Origin: Siphonodentalium dalli
Lineage: Eukaryota > Mollusca > Scaphopoda > Gadilida > Siphonodentaliidae
Length of the DNA: 64,000 nucleotides
Assembly (NCBI GenBank): GCA_032622095.1
Contig: CP136068.1
Location: 61,654,025 to 61,718,024, forward strand
Direction: 5' to 3'
The translations under genes and the position numbers were made by a program. Every line of letters begins with the position of its first letter. Position 1 is the stretch's first letter. The notes under the pieces were generated by a model that searched no databases, was not told the DNA's origin, and saw only the letters and a program-made list of their open reading frames with translations. This document shows positions 1-15,900 of this stretch, piece after piece.

Positions 1-3000
1 GACAGGGAGAAACTAATATATGAGTGGACAGGGAGGAACTAATATAAGAGTGGGCAGGGAGGAACTAATATAAGAGTGGACAGGGAGGAACTTATATAAG
101 AGTGGACAGGCAGCAACTCATATAAGAGTGGACAGGCAGGAACTCATATAAGAGTGGACAGGGAGGAACTCATATAAGAGTGGACTGGGAGGAACTCATA
201 TAAGATTGGACAGGGAAGAACTCATATAAGAGTGGACATGCAGGAATTCACACAAGAGTGGACAGGCTGGGACTCATATAATAGTGGACAGGCAGCAAAT
301 CATATAAGAGTGGACTGGGAGGAACTCATATAAGAGTGGAAAATGAGGAATTCATATAAGAGTGGAAAATGAGGAACTCATATAAGAGTGGACAGACTGG
401 AACTCATATAATAGTGGACAGGCAGCAACTCATATACGAGTGGACAATGAGGAACTCACAAGAGTGGACAGGGGGGAACTCATATACGAGTGGACAGGCA
501 GCAACTCATATAAGAGTGGACAATGAGGGACTCATATAAGAGTGGACAATGAGGAACTCATATAAGAGTGGACCGTGAGGAACTCATATAAGAGTGGACA
601 GGGATGAACTCATATAAGAGTGGACAAGGAGGAATTGATATAAGAGTGGACAGGCAGGACCTCATATAAGAGTGGACAGGGAGGAACTCATATAAGAGTG
701 GACAAGGATGAATTCATATAAGAGTGGACATGCAGCAACTCATATAAGAGTGGACAGTCAGCAACTCATATAAGAGTGGACAGGGAGGAACTCATATAAG
801 AGTATACAGGTCCAACTCATATAATAGTGGACAGGGAGGAACTCATATAAGAGTGGACAGACAGCAACTCATATAAAAGTGGACATGGATGAACTCATAT
901 ACTAGTGGCAGGCAGCAACTCATATACGAGTGGACAGGGAGGAACTCATATAAGAGTGGACAGGGGGGAACTCATATAAGAGTGGACAGGGAGCAACTCA
1001 TATAAGAGGGGACAGGGAGCAACTCATATAAGAGTATACAGGTCCAACTCATATAAGAGTGGACAGGGAGGAACTCATAAAAGAGTGGACAGGGAGCAAC
1101 TCATAAAATAGTGGACAGGGAGCAACTCATAAAAGAGTGGAGAGGGAGCAACTCATATAAGAGTGGACAGGGAGCAACTCATATAAGAGTGGACACGCAG
1201 GAACTCATATAAGAGTGGACAGGGAGGAACTCATATAAGAGTGGACAGGGAGGAACTCATATAAGAGTGGACAGAGAGGAACTCATATAAGAGTGGACAG
1301 GCAGGTACTCATATAAGACAGGACAGGGAGGAACTCATATAAGAGTGGACAGACAGCATCTCGTATAAGAGTGGACATGGATGAACTCATATACTAGTGG
1401 CAGGCAGCAAATCATATAAGAGTGGACAGGGAGGAACTCATATAAGAGTGGACAGGCAGGAACTGATATAAGAGTGGACACTCAGCAACTCATATAAGAG
1501 TGGACAGGGAGGAACTCATATAAGAGTGTACAGACAGAAACTCATATAAGAGTGGACATGGATGAACTCATATAATAGTGTCAGGCAGCAACTCATATAA
1601 GAGTGGACAATGAGGAACTCATATAATAGTTGACAGTCAGCAACTCATAAGAGTGGACAGGGAGGAACTCATATAAGAGTATACAGGTCCAACTCATATA
1701 AGAGTGGACAGGGATGATCTCATATAAGAGAGGACAGGGAGAAACTAATATATGAGTGGACAGGGAGGAACTAATATAAGAGTGGGCAGGGAGGAACTAA
1801 TATAAGAGTGGACAGGGAGGAACTTATATAAGAGTGGACAGGCAGCAACTCATATAAGAGTGGACAGGCAGGAACTCATATAAGAGTGGACAGGGAGGAA
1901 CTCATATAAGAGTGGACTGGGAGGAACTCATATAAGAGTGGACAGGGAAGAACTCATATAAGAGTGGACATGCAGGAATTCACACAAGAGTGGACAGGCT
2001 GGGACTCATATAATAGTGGACAGGCAGCAAATCATATAAGAGTGGACTGGGAGGAACTCATATAAGAGTGGAAAATGAGGAATTCATATAAGAGTGGAAA
2101 ATGAGGAACTCATATAAGAGTGGACAGACTGGAACTCATATAATAGTGGACAGGCAGCAACTCATATACGAGTGGACAACGAGGAACTCACAAGAGTGGA
2201 CAGGGGGGAACTCATATACGAGTGGACAGGCAGCAACTCATATAAGAGTGGACAATGAGGGACTCATATAAGAGTGGACAATGAGGAACTCATATAAGAG
2301 TGGACCGTGAGGAACTCATATAAGAGTGGACAGGGATGAACTCATATAAGAGTGGACAAGGAGGAATTGATATAAGAGTGGACAGGCAGGACCTCATATA
2401 AGAGTGGACAGGGAGGAACTCATATAAGAGTGGACAAGGATGAATTCATATAAGAGTGGACATGCAGCAACTCATATAAGAGTGGCCAGTCAGCAACTCA
2501 TATAAGAGTGGACAGGGAGGAACTCATATAAGTGTATACAGGTCCAACTCATATAATAGTGGACAGGGAGGAACTCATATAAGAGTGGACAGACAGCAAC
2601 TCATATAAGAGTGGACATGGATGAACTCATATACTAGTGGCAGGCAGCAACTCATATACGAGTGGACAGGGAGGAACTCATATAAGAGTGGACAGGGGGG
2701 AACTCATATAAGAGTGGACAGGGAGGAACTCATATAAGAGTGGACAGGGAGGAACTCATATAAGAGTGGACAGTGGGAACTCATATAAGAGTGGACAGGG
2801 AGGAACTCATAAGGGTAGACAGGGGGAACCCATATAAGAGTGGACAGGCAGGAACTCATATAAGAGTGGACAGGGAGGAACTCATATAAGAGTGTACAGA
2901 CAGAAACTCATATAAGAGTGGACATGGATGAACTCATATAATAGTGTCAGGCAGCAACTCATATAAGAGTGGACAATGAGGAACTCATATAATAGTTGAC

Positions 3001-4256
3001 AGTCAGCAACTCATAAGAGTGGACAGGGAGGAACTCATATAAGAGTATACAGGTCCAACTCATATAAGAGTGGACAGGGATGATCTCATATAAGAGAGGA
3101 CAGGGAGAAACTAATATATGAGTGGACAGGGAGGAACTAATATAAGAGTGGGCAGGGAGGAACTAATATAAGAGTGGACAGGGAGGAACTTATATAAGAG
3201 TGGACAGGCAGCAACTCATATAAGAGTGGACAGGCAGGAACTCATATAAGAGTGGACAGGGAGGAACTCATATAAGAGTGGACTGGGAGGAACTCATATA
3301 AGAGTGGACAGGGAAGAACTCATATAAGAGTGGACATGCAGGAATTCACACAAGAGTGGACAGGCTGGGACTCATATAATAGTGGACAGGCAGCAAATCA
3401 TATAAGAGTGGACTGGGAGGAACTCATATAAGAGTGGAAAATGAGGAATTCATATAAGAGTGGAAAATGAGGAACTCATATAAGAGTGGACAGACTGGAA
3501 CTCATATAATAGTGGACAGGCAGCAACTCATATACGAGTGGACAATGAGGAACTCACAAGAGTGGACAGGGGGGAACTCATATACGAGTGGACAGGCAGC
3601 AACTCATATAAGAGTGGACAATGAGGGACTCATATAAGAGTGGACAATGAGGAACTCATATAAGAGTGGACCGTGAGGAACTCATATAAGAGTGGACAGG
3701 GATGAACTCATATAAGAGTGGACAAGGAGGAATTGATATAAGAGTGGACAGGCAGGACCTCATATAAGAGTGGACAGGGAGGAACTCATATAAGAGTGGA
3801 CAAGGATGAATTCATATAAGAGTGGACATGCAGCAACTCATATAAGAGTGGACAGTCAGCAACTCATATAAGAGTGGACAGGGAGGAACTCATATAAGAG
3901 TATACAGGTCCAACTCATATAATAGTGGACAGGGAGGAACTCATATAAGAGTGGACAGACAGCAACTCATATAAGAGTGGACATGGATGAACTCATATAC
4001 TAGTGGCAGGCAGCAACTCATATACGAGTGGACAGGGAGGAACTCATATAAGAGTGGACAGGGGGGAACTCATATAAGAGTGGACAGGGAGGAACTCATA
4101 TAAGAGTGGACAGGGAGGAACTCATATAAGAGTGGACAGTGGGAACTCATATAAGAGTGGACAGGGAGGAACTCATAAGGGTAGACAGGGGGAACCCATA
4201 TAAGAGTGGACAGGCAGGAACTCATATAAGAGTGGACAGGGAGGAACTCATATAAG
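1..4256 (+). repeat. Higher-order repeat, about 1,366-bp period
   Basis: The marker GACAGGGAGAAACTAATATA occurs at 1, 1733 and 3099. Copies 1733-2890 and 3099-4256 match monomer by monomer at an offset of 1,366 bp, including the rare GAGTGGGCAGG, GAATTCACACAAG and 24-bp TACAGGTCC monomers. The first copy (offset 1,732) carries about 366 bp more than the others, with a run of GAGCAACTCATAAAA units near 1010-1190. Divergence from the next block begins at about 4257. Confidence 0.85.
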
Positions 4257-4260
4257 AGTG

Positions 4261-7200
4261 GACATGGAGAAACTCATATAGGAGTGGACAGGGAGGAACT
4301 CATATAAGAGTGGACTGGGAGGAACTCATATAAGAGTGGACTGGGAGGAACTCGTATAAGAGTGGACAGGCAGGAACACATATAAGAGTGGACAGGGAGC
4401 AACTCATATTAGAGTGGACAGGGAGCAACTCATATTAGAGTGGACAGGGAGCAACTCATAAAAGAGTGGACAGGGAGCAACTCATAAAAGAGTTAACAGG
4501 GAGCAACTCATAAAAGAGTGGACAGGGAGCAACTCATAAAAGAGTGGACAGGGAGCTACTCATAAAAGAGTGGACAGGGAGCAAATCATAAAAGAGTGGA
4601 CAGGGAGCAACTCATAAAAGATTGGACAGGGAGCAACTCATATAAGAGTGGACAGGGAGCAAATCATATAAGAGTGGACAGGCAGGAACTCATATAAGAG
4701 TGGACAGGCAGGAACTCATATAAGTGTGGACAGGGAGGAACTCAAAAGAGTGGACAGAGAGGAACTCATATAAGAGTGGACAGGCAGGAACTCATATAAG
4801 AGTGAACAGGGAGGAACTCATATACGAGTGGACAGGGAGGAACTCATATAAGAGTGGACATGCAGGAACTCATATTAGAATGGACATGGAGGAATTCATA
4901 TAAGTTGGACAGGGAGGAACTCATATTAGAGTGGACAGGGAGGAACTCATAAGAGTGGACAGGGAGGAACTCATATAAGAGTGGACAGGGGGGACTCATA
5001 TAAGAGTGGACAGGGAGGAAATCATATAAGAGTGGACAGGGAGGAACTCATATATGAGTGGACAGGTAGGAACTCATATAAGAGTGGACAGGGAGGAACT
5101 CATATAAGAGTGGACAGGCAGGAACTCATATAAAAGTGGACAGGCTGGAACTCATATAAGAGTGGACAGGGAGGATCTCAAATAAGAGTGGACAGGGAGG
5201 AACTCATATAAGAGTGGAAAGGGAGGAACTCATATAAGAGTGGACAGGGAGGAACTCATATAAGAGTGGACAGGGAGGAACTCATATTAGAGTGGACAGG
5301 GAGGAACTCATAAGAGTGGACAGGGAGGAACTCATATAAGAGTGGACAGGGAGGAACTCATATAAGAGTGTACAGGCTGGAACTCTTATAAGAGTGGTCA
5401 GGGAGGATCTCAAATAAGAGTGGACAGGGAGGAACTCATATAACAGTGGACAGGGAAGAACTCACATAAGAGTGGACATGCAGGAATTAATATAAGAGTG
5501 GACAGGCTGGGACTCATATAATAGTGGACAGACAACAACTCATATAAGAGTGGACTGGGAGGAACTCATATAAGAGTGGAAAATGTGGAACTCATATAAG
5601 AGTGGATAGACTGGAACTCATATAATAGTGGACAATGAGGAACTCATATAAGAGTGGACAATGAGGGACTCATATAAGAGTGGACAATGAGGAACTCATA
5701 TAAGAGTGTACAAGGAGGAACTCATATAAGAGTGGACAAGGAGTAATTCATATAAGAGTGGACAGTCAGCAACTCATATAAGAGTGGACAGGGAGGAACT
5801 CATATAAGAGTGGACAGACAGCAACTCATATAAGAGTGGACATGGATGAACTCATATACTAGTGGCAGGCAGCAACTCATATACTAGTGGACAGGGAGGA
5901 ACTCATATAAGAGTGGACAGGCAGGAACTCATATAATAGTGGACAGTCAGCAACTCATATTAGAGTGGACAGGGAGGAACTCATAAGAGTGGACAGGGAG
6001 GAACTCATATAAGAGTGGACAGGGAGGAACTCATATAAGAGTGGACAGGCTGGAACTCATATAAGAGTGGACAGGGAGGATCTCAAATAAGAGTGGACAG
6101 GGAGGAACTCATATAACAGTGTGCAGGGAAGAACTCATATAAGAGTGGACATGCAGGAATTCATATAAGAGTGGACAGGCTGGGACTCATATAATAGTGG
6201 ACAGGCAACAACTCATATAAGAGTGGACTGGGAGGAACTCATATAAGAGTGGACAATGAGGGACTCATATAAGAGTGGACAATGAGGAACTCATATAAGA
6301 GTGGACTGTGAGGAACTCATATAAGAGTGGACATGCAGCAACTCATATAAGAGTGGACAGGGAGGAACTCATATAAGAGTGGACAGACAGCAACTTATAT
6401 AAGAGTGGACATGGATGAACTCGTATACTAGTGGCAGGCAGCAACTCATATACTAGTGGACAGGGAGGAACTCATATAAGAGTGGACAGGCAGGAACTCA
6501 TATAAGAGTGGACAGTCAGCAACTCATATAAGAGTGGACAGGGAGCAACTCATAAAAGAGTGGACAAGGAGCAACTCATAAAAGAGTGGACAGGGAGCAA
6601 CTCATAAAAGAGTGGACAGGGAGCAACTCATATAAGAGTGGACAGGGAGCAACTCATATAAGAGTGTACACGTAGGAACTCATATAAGAGTGGACACGCA
6701 GGAACTCATATAAGAGTGGACAGGGAGGAACTCATATCAGAGTGGACAGGGAGGAACTCATATAAGAGTGGACAGAGAGGAACTCATATAAGAGTGGACA
6801 GGCAGCAAATCATATAAGAGTGGACTGGGAGGAACTCATATAAGAGTGGAAAATGAGGAATTCATATAAGAGTGGAAAATGAGGAACTCATATAAGAGTG
6901 GACAGACTGGAACTCATATAATAGTGAACAGGCAGCAGCTCATATACGAGTGGACAATGAGGAACTCACAAGAGTGGACAGGGGGGAACTCATATACGAG
7001 TGGACAGGCAGCAACTCATATAAGAGTGGACAATGAGGGACTCATATAAGAGTGGACAATGAGGAACTCATATAAGAGTGGACTGTGAGGAACTCATATA
7101 AGAGTGGACAGGGATGAACTCATATAAGAGTGGACAAGGAGGAATTCATATAAGAGTGGACAGGCAGGACCTCATATAAGAGTGGACAGGGAGGAACTCA

Positions 7201-9965
7201 TATAAGAGTGGACAAGGATGAATTCATATAAGAGTGGACATGCAGCAACTCATATAAGAGTGGACAGGGAGGAACTCATATAAGAGTGGACAGGGAGGAA
7301 CTCATATAAGAGTATACAGGCCCAACTCATATAAGAGTGGACAGGGAGGAACTCATATAAGAGTGGACAGACAGCAACTCATATAAGAGTGGACATGGAT
7401 GAACTCATATACTAGTGGCAGGCAGCAACTCATATACGAGTGGACATGGATGAACTCATATAAGAGTGGCAGGCAGCAACTCATATAAGAGTGGACAGGG
7501 AGGAACTCATATAAGAGTGGACATGGAGGAACTCATATAAGAGTGGACAGTGGGAACTCATATAAGAGTGGACAGGGAGGAACTCATAAGGGTAGACAGG
7601 GGGAACCCATATAAGAGTGGACAGGCAGGAACTAATATAAGAGTGGACAGGGAGGAACTCATATAAGAGTGGACATGGAGAAACTCATATAGGAGTGGAC
7701 AGGGAGGAACTCATATAAGAGTGGACTGGGAGGAACTCATATAAGAGTGGACTGGGAGGAACTCGTATAAGAGTGGACAGGCAGGAACACATATAAGAGT
7801 GGACAGGGAGCAACTCATATTAGAGTGGACAGGGAGCAACTCATATTAGAGTGGACAGGGAGCAACTCATAAAAGAGTGGACAGGGAGCAACTCATAAAA
7901 GAGTTAACAGGGAGCAACTCATAAAAGAGTGGACAGGGAGCAACTCATAAAAGAGTGGACAGGGAGCTACTCATAAAAGAGTGGACAGGGAGCAAATCAT
8001 AAAAGAGTGGACAGGGAGCAACTCATAAAAGATTGGACAGGGAGCAACTCATATAAGAGTGGACAGGGAGCAAATCATATAAGAGTGGACAGGCAGGAAC
8101 TCATATAAGAGTGGACAGGCAGGAACTCATATAAGTGTGGACAGGGAGGAACTCAAAAGAGTGGACAGAGAGGAACTCATATAAGAGTGGACAGGCAGGA
8201 ACTCATATAAGAGTGAACAGGGAGGAACTCATATACGAGTGGACAGGGAGGAACTCATATAAGAGTGGACATGCAGGAACTCATATTAGAGTGGACATGG
8301 AGGAATTCATATAAGTTGGACAGGGAGGAACTCATATTAGAGTGGACAGGGAGGAACTCATAAGAGTGGACAGGGAGGAACTCATATAAGAGTGGACAGG
8401 GGGGAACTCATATCAGAGTGGACAGGGAGGAACTCATATAAGAGTGGACATGGAGGAACTCATATATGAGTGGACAGGTAGGAACTCATATAAGAGTGGA
8501 CAGGGAGGAACTCATATAAGAGTGGACAGGCAGGAACTCATATAAGAGTGGACAGGCTGGAACTCATATAAGAGTGGACAGGGATGATCTCAAATAAGAG
8601 TGGACAGGGAGGAACTCATATAAGAGTGGAAAGGGAGGAACTCATATAAGAGTGGACAGGGAGGAACTCATATAAGAGTGGACAGGGAGGAACTCATATT
8701 AGAGTGGACAGGGAGGAACTCATAAGAGTGGACAGGGAGGAACTCATATAAGAGTGGACAGGGAGGAACTCATATAAGAGTGGACAGGCTGGAACTCTTA
8801 TAAGAGTGGTCAGGGAGGATCTCAAATAAGAGTGGACAGGGAGGAACTCATATAACAGTGGACAGGGAAGAACTCATATAAGAGTGGACATGCAGGAATT
8901 CATATAAGAGTGGACAGGCTGGGACTCATATAATAGTGGACAGACAACAACTCATATAAGAGTGGAAAATGTGGAACTCATATAAGAGTGGAAAATGTGG
9001 AATTCATATAAGAGTGGATAGACTGGAACTCATATAATAGTGGACAATGAGGAACTCATATAAGAGTGGACAATGAGGGACTCATATAAGAGTGGACAAT
9101 GAGGAACTCATATAAGAGTGGACAAGGAGGAACTCATATAAGAGTGGACAAGGAGTAATTCATATAAGAGTGGACAGTCAGCAACTCATATAAGAGTGGA
9201 CAGGGAGGAACTCATATAAGAGTGGACAGACAGCAACTCATATAAGAGTGGACATGGATGAACTCATATACTAGTGGCAGGCAGCAACTCATATACTAGT
9301 GGACAGGGAGGAACTCATATAAGAGTGGACAGGCAGGAACTCATATAATAGTGGACAGTCAGCAACTCATATTAGAGTGGACAGGGAGGAACTCATAAGA
9401 GTGGACAGGGAGGAACTCATATAAGAGTGGACAGGGAGGAACTCATATAAGAGTGGACAGGCTGGAACTCATATAAGAGTGGACAGGGAGGATCTCAAAT
9501 AAGAGTGGACAGGGAGGAACTCATATAACAGTGTGCAGGGAAGAACTCATATAAGAGTGGACATGCAGGAATTCATATAAGAGTGGACAGGCTGGGACTC
9601 ATATAATAGTGGACAGGCAACAACTCATATAAGAGTGGACTGGGAGGAACTCATATAAGAGTGGACAATGAGGGACTCATATAAGAGTGGACAATGAGGA
9701 ACTCATATAAGAGTGGACAGTGAGGAACTCATATAAGAGTGGACAGGGAGGAACTAATATAAGAGTGGACAAGGATGAATTCATATAGGAGTGGACATGC
9801 AGCGACTCATATAAGAGTGGACAGGGAGGAACTCATATAAGAGTGGACAGACAGCAACTTATATAAGAGTGGACATGGATGAACTGGTATACTAGTGGCA
9901 GGCAGCAACTCATATACTAGTGGACAGGGAGGAACTCATATAAGAGTGGACAGGCAGGAACTCAT
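4261..9965 (+). repeat. Higher-order repeat, about 3,411-bp period
   Basis: The sequence from 4261 (GACATGGAGAAACTCATATA) recurs from 7672 at an offset of 3,411-3,412 bp. Shared private variants include GAGTTAACAGGG (about 4491 and 7903), GGAGCTACTC, a TAAGTTGGACAGG monomer shortened by two bases, and AACAGTGTGCAGGG. The two copies differ by scattered substitutions and single monomers, and the match fades after about 6560/9970. Confidence 0.8.
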
Positions 9966-12900
9966 ATAAGAGTGGACAGTCAGCAACTCATATAAGAGTG
10001 GACAGGCAGGAACTCATATAAGAGTGGACAGTCAGCAACTCATATAAGAGTGGACAGGGAGCAACTCATAAAATAGTGGACAGGGAGCAACTCATAAAAG
10101 AGTGGACAGGGAGCAACTGATAAAAGAGTGGACAGGGAGCAACTCATATAAGAGTGGACAGGGAGCAACTCATATAAGAGTGGACATGCAGGAACTCATA
10201 TTAGAGTGGACATGGAGGAATTCATATAAGTTGGACAGGGAGGAACTCATATTAGAGTGGACAGGGAGGAACTCATAAGAGTGGACAGGGAGGAACTCAT
10301 ATAAGAGTGGACAGGGGGGAACTCATATCAGAGTGGACAGGGAGGAACTCATATAAGAGTGGACATGGAGGAACTCATATATGAGTGGACAGGTAGGAAC
10401 TCATATAAGAGTGGACAGGGAGGAACTCATATAAGAGTGGACAGGCAGGAACTCATATAAGAGTGGACAGGCTGGAACTCATATAAGAGTGGACAGGGAT
10501 GATCTCAAATAAGAGTGGACAGGGAGGAACTCATATAAGAGTGGAAAGGGAGGAACTCATATAAGAGTGGACAGGGAGGAACTCATATAAGAGTGGACAG
10601 GGAGGAACTCATATTAGAGTGGACAGGGAGGAACTCATAAGAGTGGACAGGGAGGAACTCATATAAGAGTGGACAGGGAGGAACTCATATAAGAGTGGAC
10701 AGGCTGGAACTCTTATAAGAGTGGTCAGGGAGGATCTCAAATAAGAGTGGACAGGGAGGAACTCATATAACAGTGGACAGGGAAGAACTCATATAAGAGT
10801 GGACATGCAGGAATTCATATAAGAGTGGACAGGCTGGGACTCATATAATAGTGGACAGACAACAACTCATATAAGAGTGGAAAATGTGGAACTCATATAA
10901 GAGTGGAAAATGTGGAATTCATATAAGAGTGGATAGACTGGAACTCATATAATAGTGGACAATGAGGAACTCATATAAGAGTGGACAATGAGGGACTCAT
11001 ATAAGAGTGGACAATGAGGAACTCATATAAGAGTGGACAAGGAGGAACTCATATAAGAGTGGACAAGGAGTAATTCATATAAGAGTGGACAGTCAGCAAC
11101 TCATATAAGAGTGGACAGGGAGGAACTCATATAAGAGTGGACAGACAGCAACTCATATAAGAGTGGACATGGATGAACTCATATACTAGTGGCAGGCAGC
11201 AACTCATATACTAGTGGACAGGGAGGAACTCATATAAGAGTGGACAGGCAGGAACTCATATAATAGTGGACAGTCAGCAACTCATATTAGAGTGGACAGG
11301 GAGGAACTCATAAGAGTGGACAGGGAGGAACTCATATAAGAGTGGACAGGGAGGAACTCATATAAGAGTGGACAGGCTGGAACTCATATAAGAGTGGACA
11401 GGGAGGATCTCAAATAAGAGTGGACAGGGAGGAACTCATATAACAGTGTGCAGGGAAGAACTCATATAAGAGTGGACATGCAGGAATTCATATAAGAGTG
11501 GACAGGCTGGGACTCATATAATAGTGGACAGGCAACAACTCATATAAGAGTGGACTGGGAGGAACTCATATAAGAGTGGACAATGAGGGACTCATATAAG
11601 AGTGGACAATGAGGAACTCATATAAGAGTGGACAGTGAGGAACTCATATAAGAGTGGACAGGGAGGAACTAATATAAGAGTGGACAAGGATGAATTCATA
11701 TAGGAGTGGACATGCAGCGACTCATATAAGAGTGGACAGGGAGGAACTCATATAAGAGTGGACAGACAGCAACTTATATAAGAGTGGACATGGATGAACT
11801 CGTATACTAGTGGCAGGCAGCAACTCATATACTAGTGGACAGGGAGGAACTCATATAAGAGTGGACAGGCAGGAACTCATATAAGAGTGGACAGTCAGCA
11901 ACTCATATAAGAGTGGACAGGCAGGAACTCATATAAGAGTGGACAGTCAGCAACTCATATAAGAGTGGACAGGGAGCAACTCATAAAATAGTGGACAGGG
12001 AGCAACTCATAAAAGAGTGGACAGGGAGCAACTGATAAAAGAGTGGACAGGGAGCAACTCATATAAGAGTGGACAGGGAGCAACTCATATAAGAGTGGAC
12101 ACGCAGGAACTCATATAAGAGTGGACACGCAGGAACTCATATAAGAGTGGACAGGGAGGAACTCATATAAGAGTGGACAGGGAGGAACTCATATAAGAGT
12201 GGACAGAGAGGAACTCATATAAGAGTGGACAGGCAGGAACCCATATAAGAGTGGACAAGGAGGAACTCATATAAGAGTGGACAAGGAGTAATTCATATAA
12301 GAGTGGACAGTCAGCAACTCATATAAGAGTGGACAGGGAGGAACTCATATAAGAGTGGACAGACAGCAACTCATATAAGAGTGGACATGGATGAACTCAT
12401 ATACTAGTGGCAGGCAGCAACTCATATACTAGTGGACAGGGAGGAACTCATATAAGAGTGGACAGGCAGGAACTCATATAATAGTGGACAGTCAGCAACT
12501 CATATTAGAGTGGACAGGGAGGAACTCATAAGAGTGGACAGGGAGGAACTCATATAAGAGTGGACAGGGAGGAACTCATATAAGAGTGGACAGGCTGGAA
12601 CTCATATAAGAGTGGACAGGGAGGATCTCAAATAAGAGTGGACAGGGAGGAACTCATATAACAGTGTGCAGGGAAGAACTCATATAAGAGTGGACATGCA
12701 GGAATTCATATAAGAGTGGACAGGCTGGGACTCATATAATAGTGGACAGGCAACAACTCATATAAGAGTGGACTGGGAGGAACTCATATAAGAGTGGACA
12801 ATGAGGGACTCATATAAGAGTGGACAATGAGGAACTCATATAAGAGTGGACTGTGAGGAACTCATATAAGAGTGGACATGCAGCAACTCATATAAGAGTG

Positions 12901-15900
12901 GACAGGGAGGAACTCATATAAGAGTGGACAGACAGCAACTTATATAAGAGTGGACATGGATGAACTCGTATACTAGTGGCAGGCAGCAACTCATATACTA
13001 GTGGACAGGGAGGAACTCATATAAGAGTGGACAGGCAGGAACTCATATAAGAGTGGACAGTCAGCAACTCATATAAGAGTGGACAGGGAGCAACTCATAA
13101 AAGAGTGGACAAGGAGCAACTCATAAAAGAGTGGACAGGGAGCAACTCATAAAAGAGTGGACAGGGAGCAACTCATATAAGAGTGGACAGGGAGCAACTC
13201 ATATAAGAGTGGACACGTAGGAACTCATATAAGAGTGGACACGCAGGAACTCATATAAGAGTGGACAGGGAGGAACTCATATCAGAGTGGACAGGGAGGA
13301 ACTCATATAAGAGTGGACAGAGAGGAACTCATATAAGAGTGGACAGGCAGCAAATCATATAAGAGTGGACTGGGAGGAACTCATATAAGAGTGGAAAATG
13401 AGGAATTCATATAAGAGTGGAAAATGAGGAACTCATATAAGAGTGGACAGACTGGAACTCATATAATAGTGAACAGGCAGCAACTCATATACGAGTGGAC
13501 AATGAGGAACTCACAAGAGTGGACAGGGGGGAACTCATATACGAGTGGACAGGCAGCAACTCATATAAGAGTGGACAATGAGGGACTCATATAAGAGTGG
13601 ACAATGAGGAACTCATATAAGAGTGGACTGTGAGGAACTCATATAAGAGTGGACAGGGATGAACTCATATAAGAGTGGACAAGGAGGAATTCATATAAGA
13701 GTGGACAGGCAGGACCTCATATAAGAGTGGACAGGGAGGAACTCATATAAGAGTGGACAAGGATGAATTCATATAAGAGTGGACATGCAGCAACTCATAT
13801 AAGAGTGGACAGGGAGGAACTCATATAAGAGTGGACAGGGAGGAACTCATATAAGAGTATACAGGCCCAACTCATATAAGAGTGGACAGGGAGGAACTCA
13901 TATAAGAGTGGACAGACAGCAACTCATATAAGAGTGGACATGGATGAACTCATATACTAGTGGCAGGCAGCAACTCATATACGAGTGGACATGGATGAAC
14001 TCATATAAGAGTGGCAGGCAGCAACTCATATAAGAGTGGACAGGGAGGAACTCATATAAGAGTGGACATGGAGGAACTCATATAAGAGTGGACAGTGGGA
14101 ACTCATTTAAGAGTGGACAGGGAGGAACTCATAAGGGTAGACAGGGGGAACCCATATAAGAGTGGACAGGCAGGAACTAATATAAGAGTGGACAGGGAGG
14201 AACTCATATAAGAGTGGACATGGAGAAACTCATATAGGAGTGGACAGGGAGGAACTCATATAAGAGTGGACTGGGAGGAACTCATATAAGAGTGGACTGG
14301 GAGGAACTCGTATAAGAGTGGACAGGCAGGAACACATATAAGAGTGGACAGGGAGCAACTCATATTAGAGTGGACAGGGAGCAACTCATATTAGAGTGGA
14401 CAGGGAGCAACTCATAAAAGAGTGGACAGGGAGCAACTCATAAAAGAGTTAACAGGGAGCAACTCATAAAAGAGTGGACAGGGAGCAACTCATAAAAGAG
14501 TGGACAGGGAGCTACTCATAAAAGAGTGGACAGGGAGCAAATCATAAAAGAGTGGACAGGGAGCAACTCATAAAAGATTGGACAGGGAGCAACTCATATA
14601 AGAGTGGACAGGGAGCAAATCATATAAGAGTGGACAGGCAGGAACTCATATAAGAGTGGACAGGCAGGAACTCATATAAGTGTGGACAGGGAGGAACTCA
14701 AAAGAGTGGACAGAGAGGAACTCATATAAGAGTGGACAGGCAGGAACTCATATAAGAGTGAACAGGGAGGAACTCATATACGAGTGGACAGGGAGGAACT
14801 CATATAAGAGTGGACATGCAGGAACTCATATTAGAGTGGACATGGAGGAATTCATATAAGTTGGACAGGGAGGAACTCATATTAGAGTGGACAGGGAGGA
14901 ACTCATAAGAGTGGACAGGGAGGAACTCATATAAGAGTGGACAGGGGGGAACTCATATCAGAGTGGACAGGGAGGAACTCATATAAGAGTGGACAGGGAG
15001 GAACTCATATATGAGTGGACAGGTAGGAACTCATATAAGAGTGGACAGGGAGGAACTCATATAAGAGTGGACAGGCAGGAACTCATATAAGAGTGGACAG
15101 GCTGGAACTCATATAAGAGTGGACAGGGATGATCTCAAATAAGAGTGGACAGGGAGGAACTCATATAAGAGTGGAAAGGGAGGAACTCATATAAGAGTGG
15201 ACAGGGAGGAACTCATATAAGAGTGGACAGGGAGGAACTCATATTAGAGTGGACAGGGAGGAACTCATAAGAGTGGACAGGGAGGAACTCATATAAGAGT
15301 GGACAGGGAGGAACTCATATAAGAGTGGACAGGCTGGAACTCTTATAAGAGTGGTCAGGGAGGATCTCAAATAAGAGTGGACAGGGAGGAACTCATATAA
15401 CAGTGGACAGGGAAGAACTCATATAAGAGTGGACATGCAGGAATTCATATAAGAGTGGACAGGCTGGGACTCATATAATAGTGGACAGACAACAACTCAT
15501 ATAAGAGTGGAAAATGTGGAACTCATATAAGAGTGGAAAATGTGGAATTCATATAAGAGTGGATAGACTGGAACTCATATAATAGTGGACAATGAGGAAC
15601 TCATATAAGAGTGGACAATGAGGGACTCATATAAGAGTGGACAATGAGGAACTCATATAAGAGTGGACAAGGAGGAACTCATATAAGAGTGGACAAGGAG
15701 TAATTCATATAAGAGTGGACAGTCAGCAACTCATATAAGAGTGGACAGGGAGGAACTCATATAAGAGTGGACAGACAGCAACTCATATAAGAGTGGACAT
15801 GGATGAACTCATATACTAGTGGCAGGCAGCAACTCATATACTAGTGGACAGGGAGGAACTCATATAAGAGTGGACAGGCAGGAACTCATATAATAGTGGA

